A stretch of 16,982 nt of DNA from Proteobacteria bacterium UBA6908 (GTDB lineage: Bacteria > Pseudomonadota > Gammaproteobacteria > Acidiferrobacterales > UBA6901), in the NCBI GenBank assembly GCA_002451085.1, contig DKBE01000026.1, forward strand, positions 36,204 to 53,185, written 5' to 3'. Position numbers and translations under genes: made by a program. The notes under the pieces are model-generated. The model was not told the origin of the DNA, did not search any database, and saw only the letters and a program-made list of their open reading frames with translations. This document shows positions 7,977 through 14,982 of the stretch, piece by piece; position 1 is the stretch's first letter; each line of letters starts with the position of its first letter.

Positions 7977-8801
7977 TCACGGTTTTCGGCCCAACCGACG
8001 ACGCCACAGAATCCTGAAGAACGGTTTCGAAAGAAAGAAGCGGAGCATGCTGGCGACATGCCAACGCAGATACCTGAAATCACGATGACTTTGCCGGCGC
8101 GCCTCATGGATCACCTTTGCTTCGGGACAGAGCCGGATGACCTTGCCGGCAAGCTGCATACGCGCGCACAGATCGACGTCCTCGTAGTACAGGAAGTAAC
8201 GCTCATCAAACCCGCCGAGCCGCCGAAAGGTCGCTGTTGGAATCAGCATGAACATCCCGGCCACCCAGTTCGGCGATGTGACCTCTTGACCCAATGGGTA
8301 GTCAGGCTGGCCGCGCATGCCGAGCGCCTTGGCCAGGATGCGGAACGGGGTTGGAAAACGGCGGGCACTGTCTTCGACGCCGCCTTGCACATTAAGAACC
8401 AGCGGGGCCGCCACGCCAACATCGGCCTGCTCCAGACAGCGCAGCAGTCCGGGAAACGGGTTGGCCATCAGGCGGATATCCGGATTCACGACACAAAAGT
8501 AGTCGCTTGGGTATTCCGTTAGTCCGTGCCGAAAAGCCGTGTTGTGGTTGGCGGCAAAGCCCTGCGGCATCGGGTTTTGCAGGAATCGCACCGGAAACGA
8601 GAAGCGATAACCATGCGTATCAAATGGTTCCGGAACATTGATCGTGACGGTCACGTGTACGGCCGTACGGCGACAGTGCTTCTCAATGTCCTGCAGCAGA
8701 CGCAATACCAGTGCGGCTTGGCCATGACTGACAACAGAAACATGGATATCTTGAGTCTTCGTGTCGCTCAATTTCAAAGCATCACCGGACCGTGAAATCA
8801 C
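7977..8801 (-). CDS. Family 2 glycosyltransferase, WbbL-like
   Basis: A 274-residue cytoplasmic GT-A glycosyltransferase that probably adds one sugar to the lipid-linked repeat unit. It shows HVSVVSHGQ at the first strand (20-28), the N-P-D metal-site segment (106-108, equivalent to DXD), and the GGFDERYFLYYEDVDLC block (196-212) with E207-D208 that is typical of rhamnosyltransferase-type GT2 enzymes. Sugar specificity cannot be told. The start is GTG at 8801-8799, directly after the TGA of the preceding glycosyltransferase, so translation is probably coupled. A TTG at codon 9 or 11 is possible but less likely. A basic hydrophobic C-terminus may lie against the membrane. Confidence 0.87.
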   Translation of the reverse strand: MISRSGDALKLSDTKTQDIHVSVVSHGQAALVLRLLQDIEKHCRRTAVHVTVTINVPEPFDTHGYRFSFPVRFLQNPMPQGFAANHNTAFRHGLTEYPSDYFCVVNPDIRLMANPFPGLLRCLEQADVGVAAPLVLNVQGGVEDSARRFPTPFRILAKALGMRGQPDYPLGQEVTSPNWVAGMFMLIPTATFRRLGGFDERYFLYYEDVDLCARMQLAGKVIRLCPEAKVIHEARRQSHRDFRYLRWHVASMLRFFLSKPFFRILWRRRLGRKP

Positions 8802-9764
8802 TCAGTGCTTTCGCCGATTTACCCGCTCCGGCTCTGTCATGGCAAGGCGCGCGCAGAACAGAAGCGCCAGGTTGCGCGCCACCCCAGGCAAGAGGATGCC
8901 GTGGCGAAGCAGGAACATCCTTCTCCCCACCCATCCACGCTCGGACAGTTTCGTGAACCCGCGTATCAGCGATACCTGTGCAGGGCGCAGCTGGGCTTTG
9001 AATCGGGCAAGGAATCCACCGGCCTGACGGCGCAGTCGGGTGATATTCTTGCGGCCACAGCCAGACAGCAATCGCCTGATATTAGCTTTCCATCCGTAGG
9101 CCTCCGCTCCGACGGTATTCCTGCCATGTTGACGATAGAGGACCAACGGCTCTTCTACCGCTTCAATGTGGCCGAAAACCGAAGCCACAAGCGCCAACCA
9201 ATGATCATGCATGACGGCCTCTTCGGGGATCGGTCGGGCTCTCTCCAGCAATGCACGATTCGCCAGTAATGCACAGCCCGTTACCGGATTCTTGATGAGG
9301 ACCTGACTCACGTGGGTCCGCGTCGGGTCGATACCGGAATACGCCCAGAATGACGGATGAATTGGTTTCAGGACGCGGTCGACCACGTTCAGATCACTAT
9401 GCACCAATATTGGTGTGTCGTGGCCCAGCTGTTGCTCCAGGGTCTGCATGCGAGCCAGCAATGTGCGCAACTTGTGACTCTTCCAGATGTCGTCCTGGTC
9501 GCAAAAAGCGACATACGGAGACCGTGCCTGGTCTAGCAACCACGCGAAGTTACCGGGCCCACCCAGGCGAACGGAGAAGCGCTGGATAGCTATCTGCTTC
9601 GGATAGGCCTTTTCAAGTTTATCCAGAATCGCCGTCGTACCATCCGTCGACCCGTCGTCGCGTGCGAGTATTCTCAGCCGCACCCCCTCCTGGGCGAGCA
9701 CGGACTCAATCTGCTCGGACAGAAACGCTTCCCCGTTATACGTGGCCAACAAGACGTCGATCAT
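8802..9764 (-). CDS. Family 2 glycosyltransferase, rhamnosyltransferase-like
   Basis: A 320-residue GT-A glycosyltransferase. It begins IDVLLATYNGEAFLSEQIES, has RDDGSTDGT (35-43), the metal-binding D-Q-D-D (89-92) and a MHDHW acceptor-side motif (185-189). This pattern is common among O-antigen rhamnosyltransferases, but donor and acceptor cannot be read from the sequence. The frame is open far upstream, into the methyltransferase gene. I place the start at the ATG 9764-9762, because the GT fold starts at residue 2 and this leaves a natural 44-bp gap. A GTG at 9788 (eight codons upstream) preceded by GCGGGAAA is an alternative. The stop abuts the next gene's GTG start. Confidence 0.87.
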   Translation of the reverse strand: MIDVLLATYNGEAFLSEQIESVLAQEGVRLRILARDDGSTDGTTAILDKLEKAYPKQIAIQRFSVRLGGPGNFAWLLDQARSPYVAFCDQDDIWKSHKLRTLLARMQTLEQQLGHDTPILVHSDLNVVDRVLKPIHPSFWAYSGIDPTRTHVSQVLIKNPVTGCALLANRALLERARPIPEEAVMHDHWLALVASVFGHIEAVEEPLVLYRQHGRNTVGAEAYGWKANIRRLLSGCGRKNITRLRRQAGGFLARFKAQLRPAQVSLIRGFTKLSERGWVGRRMFLLRHGILLPGVARNLALLFCARLAMTEPERVNRRKH

Positions 9765-9808
9765 GGTCTGCTGGTCGGCGGCCTGCACTTTCCCGCAACC
9801 ATCCGGCG

Positions 9809-11041
9809 TCACACAATCTCGAGCGTCGGCAGCGGAAAGACCAGCTTGGCATTGCGTAGCCGATACTTCTCCAGAAAAAACGAACGAAAATGCCAGGGCA
9901 GGACGATCAGATAGTCGGGTTCGTCGGCCAGCAGTTCGCTTTCCGGTACGATCGGAATGAGGGTTCCCGGAGCGAGGCGTCCGAACTTGTATGGGTTGAC
10001 CTCCCCGATTGCATACAGCTCCCGTTTTCCCAAGCCACAATATTGCAACAGGACGTTGCCTTTCGTAGAGGCTCCGAGACCTGCCACCCGTTTTCCTTCA
10101 GTTAAAGCGTTCTCGATGAAATTGCGCAATGCGACTCGGCTGGCCGCTGTCCGCGCTGCAAACTCCTGATATGGAACCAGCGTATCGAGACCCAGTTTGA
10201 CTTCCTGATCCAACAGGGTCTGCAACCCGGGATACTCGGTATACTGGGCTTGCTGTTTCGCGACAGTGACGGAAAAGCTACCACCATTGATGTCATTGAA
10301 TTCCACATCCACGATCTTCAGGCCGGCCCGGTCTGTCATCCACTTGATCTGCTTGAGGGCATAGTACTCCAGATGCTCGTGGCAGACCGTGTCATAGGAG
10401 TTCCGTTCTAGCATGAGCGGCATGTAGCTTTGCTCAAACACCCACAAACCGTTGTCGTCCAGGATCGAAACCACTTCCCGCATGAAATCCATCGGGCGCT
10501 CGAGATCGTAGAACATCGAGAACGACGTAACCACGCGGGCCTTACGCCCGGAAAGGGCTTCGCGAAACCGCGCCGCAGAGAAAAAATCGGCAACGATGAT
10601 CACACCTGCAGGGTAGTACTCTTGAAACTTGGCGGCGGTCGGATCCATGCCGATGCGGGTGCAGGAATGCTCCGGATAGGCCCCGAGCGTCGTACCGTCG
10701 TTGCTGCCGATATCGAGCACGACAGGCTGGCCGGAGAAATCCACAGTTTCCAGTATCTTCTTCACCTTACCATGCAGGTGCCGCACCATGCTCTGGTTCA
10801 ATCCCGAACGGTAACCGTAGTTGTCTCCGTACATCTCGCCGAGATCGTACGAATGCGCAAGTTGCAGCAGACCGCAAACGTCCGTTCCGCCGACACACTT
10901 GACGAGTACGAGCGGGCCCTGGGTAATCCTCTGGCTTGCTTGTGCCGGGAAGACTCCGGTCAGCGCCTGGACACCGAGATCCAGTACTTGTTCGAGATGG
11001 GTTCCACCACAGATCCGGCACTTCTCAGTCTTGCGATACAT
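9809..11041 (-). CDS. SAM-dependent sugar C-methyltransferase (TylC3/TcaB9-like)
   Basis: A 410-residue three-part methyltransferase. The N-terminal domain has four cysteines placed to bind zinc (C8, C11, C49, C56). The middle domain has the SAM-binding VLDIGSNDGT (108-117) and an active-site-like block with E222-H223 followed by LEYY, resembling the Glu-His pair proposed as catalytic in TcaB9. The C-terminal domain (GLGASTKGN, 322-330) is the nucleotide-sugar-binding half. Known members methylate C3 of a 4-keto-6-deoxy NDP-sugar, producing branched sugars. The ATG at 11041-11039 has a strong GAGGA site and overlaps the end of the GDP-mannose-dehydratase-like gene by 17 bp, which suggests that the two act on the same GDP-sugar (inference). 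Confidence 0.88.
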   Translation of the reverse strand: MYRKTEKCRICGGTHLEQVLDLGVQALTGVFPAQASQRITQGPLVLVKCVGGTDVCGLLQLAHSYDLGEMYGDNYGYRSGLNQSMVRHLHGKVKKILETVDFSGQPVVLDIGSNDGTTLGAYPEHSCTRIGMDPTAAKFQEYYPAGVIIVADFFSAARFREALSGRKARVVTSFSMFYDLERPMDFMREVVSILDDNGLWVFEQSYMPLMLERNSYDTVCHEHLEYYALKQIKWMTDRAGLKIVDVEFNDINGGSFSVTVAKQQAQYTEYPGLQTLLDQEVKLGLDTLVPYQEFAARTAASRVALRNFIENALTEGKRVAGLGASTKGNVLLQYCGLGKRELYAIGEVNPYKFGRLAPGTLIPIVPESELLADEPDYLIVLPWHFRSFFLEKYRLRNAKLVFPLPTLEIV

Positions 11042-12044
11042 TTGTTCCTCGTGATTTCACATCCGGGACATTTACGTTGCTAAGTGTGTAACGATCCGCA
11101 TCCACCATCATATGTACGAGCTCGCTAAACGTAACACTCGGTTTCCAGCCAAGCATTGACCTTGCCTTGGAGGCATTGCCGCACAACTCGATTGCATCGG
11201 GGCTACGTTCCAGTTTCTGGTCCATGACTACGTGATTCCGGTAATCGAGGCCGACGCGAGAAAACGCGAGTTCGCACAATTCACGAACCGAATGTGTTTC
11301 TCCTGTTGCAACAACATAGTCCCCTGGCTCTGGTTGCTGCAGCATTCTCCACATGGCATTGACGTAGTCACCGGCGTATCCCCAGTCACGGCGGCTCTCG
11401 AGATTACCGAGCATAATCGTCTTATCCTGCCCGGCGGCTATTCGGGCGGCTGAAAAGGTCACCTTGCGTGTAACATACTCCATCCCGCGAAGTGGGCTTT
11501 CATGGTTGTACAGAATCGCTGAACAGGCAAATACACCAAAACGGTTCCGATAGTTTTCGATCATGTTTTGGGCATATACCTTTGCGGCACCGTATGCGTT
11601 TCGCGGCCGAAGCGGAGTGCTCTCGTCCTGTGGTGACACAAGGGAATTTGCAAATACCTCGCTACTGGATGCCTGACAGAAACGCGTCTCCGGGCAAACA
11701 GCGCGAATGTACTCAAGAAATCGTACGACGGCAAGACCGTTGATTTCCGCAGTGGCCACAGCGTCATCAAACAGTTGAGTGCTCGACGAACGCGAGGCCA
11801 GATTGTATATCTCATCCGGTCGATAGCACTCGAGTGTATCTCTGATTGAATGCGAGTCTGCGAGATCCAGCCTGACTACTGGTATCTCCTCACCATTTAC
11901 AACCAGTGACGAATCATCTTTTATGCGATGGGATGTACCGATCACGGCGTAGCCACATGAAGCCAGGAGTTTTGCCAGGTATGTCCCATCCTGCCCGCGA
12001 ATTCCCGTTACCAATGCAGTCCGACCTTGAATTTCAGGCACCAT
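11025..12044 (-). CDS. GDP-mannose 4,6-dehydratase-like SDR protein (divergent paralogue)
   Basis: A 339-residue extended SDR of the Gmd family. It has GIRGQDG (14-20), a catalytic S-S-S-E (126-129, Ser at the position that is Thr in E. coli Gmd), Tyr151-x-x-x-Lys155, a GDP-sugar loop NHESPLRG...VTRK (180-194) and LGN...RDWGYAGDYV. The canonical RYFRP segment near the C-terminus is altered to KLERSPD, though the Arg and an acidic residue remain. It could be a second 4,6-dehydratase, or a reductase or epimerase acting on the keto sugar. The ATG at 12044-12042 is preferred because the fold begins there and GGGACGACGAA precedes it; the frame extends 17 codons further up. It overlaps the upstream gene by 11 bp and the C-methyltransferase gene by 17 bp. 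Confidence 0.85.
   Translation of the reverse strand: MVPEIQGRTALVTGIRGQDGTYLAKLLASCGYAVIGTSHRIKDDSSLVVNGEEIPVVRLDLADSHSIRDTLECYRPDEIYNLASRSSSTQLFDDAVATAEINGLAVVRFLEYIRAVCPETRFCQASSSEVFANSLVSPQDESTPLRPRNAYGAAKVYAQNMIENYRNRFGVFACSAILYNHESPLRGMEYVTRKVTFSAARIAAGQDKTIMLGNLESRRDWGYAGDYVNAMWRMLQQPEPGDYVVATGETHSVRELCELAFSRVGLDYRNHVVMDQKLERSPDAIELCGNASKARSMLGWKPSVTFSELVHMMVDADRYTLSNVNVPDVKSRGTNVSQD
11046..11050 (-). promoter_or_regulatory. Ribosome binding site of the C-methyltransferase gene
   Basis: Minus-strand GAGGA, four nucleotides before the ATG at 11041-11039 and just ahead of the downstream tail of the preceding gene's frame. It fixes the methyltransferase start and shows that the gene is translated from its own site inside the overlap region. 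Confidence 0.65.
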
Positions 12045-13095
12045 TTCGTCGTCCCAGATAATGACGGCTGCGCCGCAGGTCATATAGACCACCACGCAAA
12101 CTGCTGTGTCGGAACCGGGCGTAGATGAGCGCCGTGATGTTCAGGAACCAGCCGGGAACAATTGCAATCAATCCCGGCAGCCACGCCTGCCACGGTTTAG
12201 CAATGGGCCGGATAAATTGGTTGAAGTCGTACCAGGAGTACCATCCCTTGGCCCGATACAAGGCCAGAAGTGCTGGATCGCGCCATGGCTGTCTCGGAGT
12301 GATGGCCGCCCTGCTCGATTCAGGCAAACACTCAAAGGACCAGATCAGGCTCGGCCACTTAAACATCCACACCTGGAATGAACGACTCGTCCAGTTGCCC
12401 ACACCATAGCGGATACGCACCAATGGCTCACCGATGGCAATCGCACCTCCTGGCAAAGGCGCCTGGAATAACACCCCGACATGAATAAACTCGCTTCCGA
12501 AATATGCCTTCCGTTCGCGTTTGAGCCACAATTCGCGCCGCACCACAAGGCCGCCGATGAAGTTAAGGTGTCGTCCACAATCGATAAAGAGTTGCTCCGA
12601 TTCCGCCGCACCGTAATGGCGTTCACCCTTGAAAGCCAGTCGGTGCGGTACAAGGGTTTCGGTGAAATCCGCAGTTCGCACCTCGGCGTCAACGATCACT
12701 GCATCCGGCGATTGGCGGCACGCGCTGAGCACTCGGATCATAGCACCGGGGGAAAGCAGGTCGTCATCGGACATCAGCCAGCAATACCTGCCTCGGGCGA
12801 ATTCCAAAACCTTATCAAAATCCCCATCGATTCCAGAATTAGTCGTTTGGGGGAAATACTTTAAATTGGGTGCCACTGCGGCGCGTATACCTATCACCGC
12901 AGCGGTATCATCGGTGGAAGCACCATCCACGACCACGACTTCCGTTGCCTGACCACATTGTTCGAGAATGTTGTCTAAGGTCTGACCAATATAGCTGGCG
13001 CGATTGCGAGTGGCGATGCACACAGAGAGAAGCGGTTGGCCATCACCCATGTTTCCATCTACGTCTACATTTGTGCGCACGGCACGCTCAGGCAC
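12034..13095 (-). CDS. Family 2 glycosyltransferase (first of a paralogous pair by position, downstream copy)
   Basis: A GT-A glycosyltransferase of about 353 residues, with LSVCIATRNRASYIGQTLDN near its N-terminus, a VDGASTDDT block and the metal site SDDD. The C-terminal third has hydrophobic, basic stretches that may contact the membrane. It is clearly homologous along its length to the next gene upstream (13088-14137), sharing VDGAST, GGID/SGID and R-x-YCWL-x-S segments. The start is uncertain: GTG 13095-13093 has the best ribosome binding site (AGAGGG, 6-nt spacer); ATG 13101 has the same site with no spacer; ATG 13050 (after GATGGAAAC) gives the N-terminus most usual for GT2 enzymes. 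Sugar specificity is unknown. Confidence 0.85.
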   Translation of the reverse strand: MPERAVRTNVDVDGNMGDGQPLLSVCIATRNRASYIGQTLDNILEQCGQATEVVVVDGASTDDTAAVIGIRAAVAPNLKYFPQTTNSGIDGDFDKVLEFARGRYCWLMSDDDLLSPGAMIRVLSACRQSPDAVIVDAEVRTADFTETLVPHRLAFKGERHYGAAESEQLFIDCGRHLNFIGGLVVRRELWLKRERKAYFGSEFIHVGVLFQAPLPGGAIAIGEPLVRIRYGVGNWTSRSFQVWMFKWPSLIWSFECLPESSRAAITPRQPWRDPALLALYRAKGWYSWYDFNQFIRPIAKPWQAWLPGLIAIVPGWFLNITALIYARFRHSSLRGGLYDLRRSRHYLGRRNGA

Positions 13096-14137
13096 GACCA
13101 TCCCTCTTCAGTTGACGATGTAGCCAGCGCCACGGAGCGCGCACCACCTTATATATTGATTTCAGACCCCGGTACCACGAAATCGGCAACCGCTGATAAA
13201 GCGCACGCGCCATCCAATTTCTGAATCCACCATCGCTATAGCAAATGGCAAAAATTCGATCAAGTTCTGGCCGGTTCTCACGCTCCGGTGACTCTATCGC
13301 GCGATCTCTGGCGTAGAAGAAGGACAGCAGGGCTAGTTCGTTGCGCAATAGGCGGCAAACATTTTGTGTTTCAATCGAATCAGCGCCGTAGAAATGAGTT
13401 GCGATCCCGACAAAGCCATCAACCGCGATTTTAAAGCGATTCACCACTCCTCGTTCCTGGAACGAGTCGTTCTCGCCTCGCTTGTCCAGACATACCTCTG
13501 CCATATAGCAGACCTTTAGTTGGCTCTGAGCAAGCGCCATCAAGCGCGCTACATGGCCCCAACAGCTACCCATAAATTCTGCCAAGGGTTCCGTTGACAA
13601 CCATTTTTCCCGTCGAATGATGAGGCCACTCATGAAACTGAAGAGCGACTCAGTATTGACCGCTGCCACCAACCACTCCCTTCTCTGACTAGGGTCACTC
13701 ATCTCCATCTCCCGCGAACGGTCGTACCGGAAGATCGGGTAGTCGCGTAGGAAGCGCATACTCTTATCGCAAATTGTGTGCTTGCAGATATAAACGTCGT
13801 GGTTAGAGCACAGCCATTCTAGCGCGCGTTGGATGGCATGTGGGCGCATGATGTCATCGCCGCTAAACAACCAGCAGTACTCACCTCGCGCCAAGGCGAC
13901 GCTTGCCGCAAGGTCTGCATCGATGCCGCCACGCTTCTCGAGCCGAACATATCGCAACTGTGGGCTAGTCGCAGTCCGTGCTGCCACCACTTCCTGGGTG
14001 TTGTCGGTTGAGGCGCCATCTACGATCAGCACTTCTATATCGTTTGTGGTCTGGGACAGAATCGAATCAAGGGTTTCACCTAGAAATGATCCGAAATTAA
14101 ATACGGGTATACATATGGATAGACGCGGAACACTCAT
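13088..14137 (-). CDS. Family 2 glycosyltransferase (upstream member of the paralogous pair)
   Basis: A 349-residue GT-A glycosyltransferase. It starts MSVPRLSICIPVFNFGSFLG, has VDGASTDNT (40-48) and a metal-binding segment SGDD (92-95), and ends in a Trp- and Arg-rich tail. The overall plan resembles RfbV-type abequosyl/dideoxyhexose transferases, but the donor cannot be assigned. The frame is open back to a TTG at 14155 inside the FkbM gene; the ATG at 14137-14135, four bases after that gene's stop, fits the family better. Its stop overlaps the start region of the following paralogue. The two were probably formed by an old tandem duplication and now add different residues (inference). Confidence 0.85.
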   Translation of the reverse strand: MSVPRLSICIPVFNFGSFLGETLDSILSQTTNDIEVLIVDGASTDNTQEVVAARTATSPQLRYVRLEKRGGIDADLAASVALARGEYCWLFSGDDIMRPHAIQRALEWLCSNHDVYICKHTICDKSMRFLRDYPIFRYDRSREMEMSDPSQRREWLVAAVNTESLFSFMSGLIIRREKWLSTEPLAEFMGSCWGHVARLMALAQSQLKVCYMAEVCLDKRGENDSFQERGVVNRFKIAVDGFVGIATHFYGADSIETQNVCRLLRNELALLSFFYARDRAIESPERENRPELDRIFAICYSDGGFRNWMARALYQRLPISWYRGLKSIYKVVRAPWRWLHRQLKRDGRA

Positions 14138-14141
14138 ACTA

Positions 14142-14906
14142 TCAACGCTTGCCAATCAACCAATTTCGTGTACGACGAAACCAATCACACAGCCATATAT
14201 TCATTCTTTCACACAAAGGCGCAAATGTGTTCGATACAAAGAATCCGTCAAGACGATTCGGAGGCACTAAAAAATAGCGATGTAAATCCGAATCCTCATT
14301 TCGTACATAGAATCTGTTTATTCCATCAAACCACACAAATGTGTAGTCGGCATCGATTAGAAGAGGTTCCCACGCATCCCACGCAGGTTTTTGTGTTTCA
14401 GGCTCAATGGCTTCGACGAGCACTATAATTGGACGATATCGTTTCCAATTCATCCCCTGAATAACCTCTTTTTCCATACCCTCAGCATCAATTTTTAGGA
14501 AGTTAATCGTCTTACCCTTGCAATGGGTATCACACACTTTCTCTAGAGTGAAGACCTCAACTTCTTGGCTACGATGGGCATACCCAAGCCGGCTTGCCCA
14601 ATTAATAACATCTGACGAGAACGAAGAGATTCCTGTGCCAGGAACCTCATGGAACACTACGTGCTTGTCACAATTCCCTACCCCTTGATTAAGGTTAATA
14701 TCCCTCGGGCGCTTTTTTTCTAACAATGCGTGATAATGTCTCGCTGGTTCAATGTTGATACCGGACCAGCCAGATTCATAAAAGTGGCGTGTCACCGAAT
14801 CGGTATTGGGATGCCATGCGCCAACGTCTATGTAGAAACCTGCTTCAACACCCTTGAAGGTTCGATCGAGCATTACATCTTCAAAATTCTGGGCATAGCT
14901 AATCAC
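14142..14906 (-). CDS. FkbM family methyltransferase
   Basis: A 254-residue SAM-dependent methyltransferase. It opens with the family's usual ISYAQNFEDVMLDR, has the SAM-binding FYIDVGAWHP (24-33), the IEP acidic loop and FLKIDAEGME (136-145). FkbM enzymes O-methylate hydroxyl groups; in polysaccharide clusters they usually modify a sugar of the repeat unit or cap the chain. The frame is open to a TTG at 14948, but GTG 14906-14904 is chosen since it has a GAGG site with a 7-nt spacer and gives the standard N-terminus. It lies 76 bp after the flippase gene and four bases before the next glycosyltransferase. Base composition is low in G+C: the line 14281-14340 holds 20 G or C in 60 by hand count. 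Confidence 0.9.
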   Translation of the reverse strand: MISYAQNFEDVMLDRTFKGVEAGFYIDVGAWHPNTDSVTRHFYESGWSGINIEPARHYHALLEKKRPRDINLNQGVGNCDKHVVFHEVPGTGISSFSSDVINWASRLGYAHRSQEVEVFTLEKVCDTHCKGKTINFLKIDAEGMEKEVIQGMNWKRYRPIIVLVEAIEPETQKPAWDAWEPLLIDADYTFVWFDGINRFYVRNEDSDLHRYFLVPPNRLDGFFVSNTFAPLCERMNIWLCDWFRRTRNWLIGKR

Positions 14907-14913
14907 TGGTACA

Positions 14914-14917
14914 CCTC
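14914..14917 (-). promoter_or_regulatory. Ribosome binding site deciding the FkbM gene start
   Basis: Minus-strand GAGG (within GAGGTG) lies seven nucleotides before GTG 14906-14904. No comparable site precedes the upstream TTG at 14948, so this supports the shorter protein. Confidence 0.6.
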
Positions 14918-14982
14918 GACCTTGTTTGTAAAGGAATATCTCGAACAAGAATTTCTGACATTTCTATATTCAGCTTGTCTTG

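Noticed and set aside
7954..8064. A 37-residue N-terminal extension of the SDR protein
   Set aside because: It overlaps the end of the preceding glycosyltransferase gene in another frame, and the Rossmann strand starts just after the ATG at 7953.
9765..10040. A 92-residue N-terminal extension of the glycosyltransferase at 8802-9764
   Set aside because: This stretch runs out of frame into the C-methyltransferase gene, is rich in Arg and Gly, and the GT fold begins at the ATG 9764.
10430..11083. A 217-codon plus-strand open frame opposite the C-methyltransferase
   Set aside because: It is a frame shadow of a well-supported gene: His- and Arg-rich composition, no domain, and it crosses a gene junction on the other strand.
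14907..14982. A promoter or terminator in the 76-bp gap between wzx and the FkbM gene
   Set aside because: The gap is A+T-rich, but I see no hairpin with a T-run and no convincing paired -35 and -10 on the minus strand.
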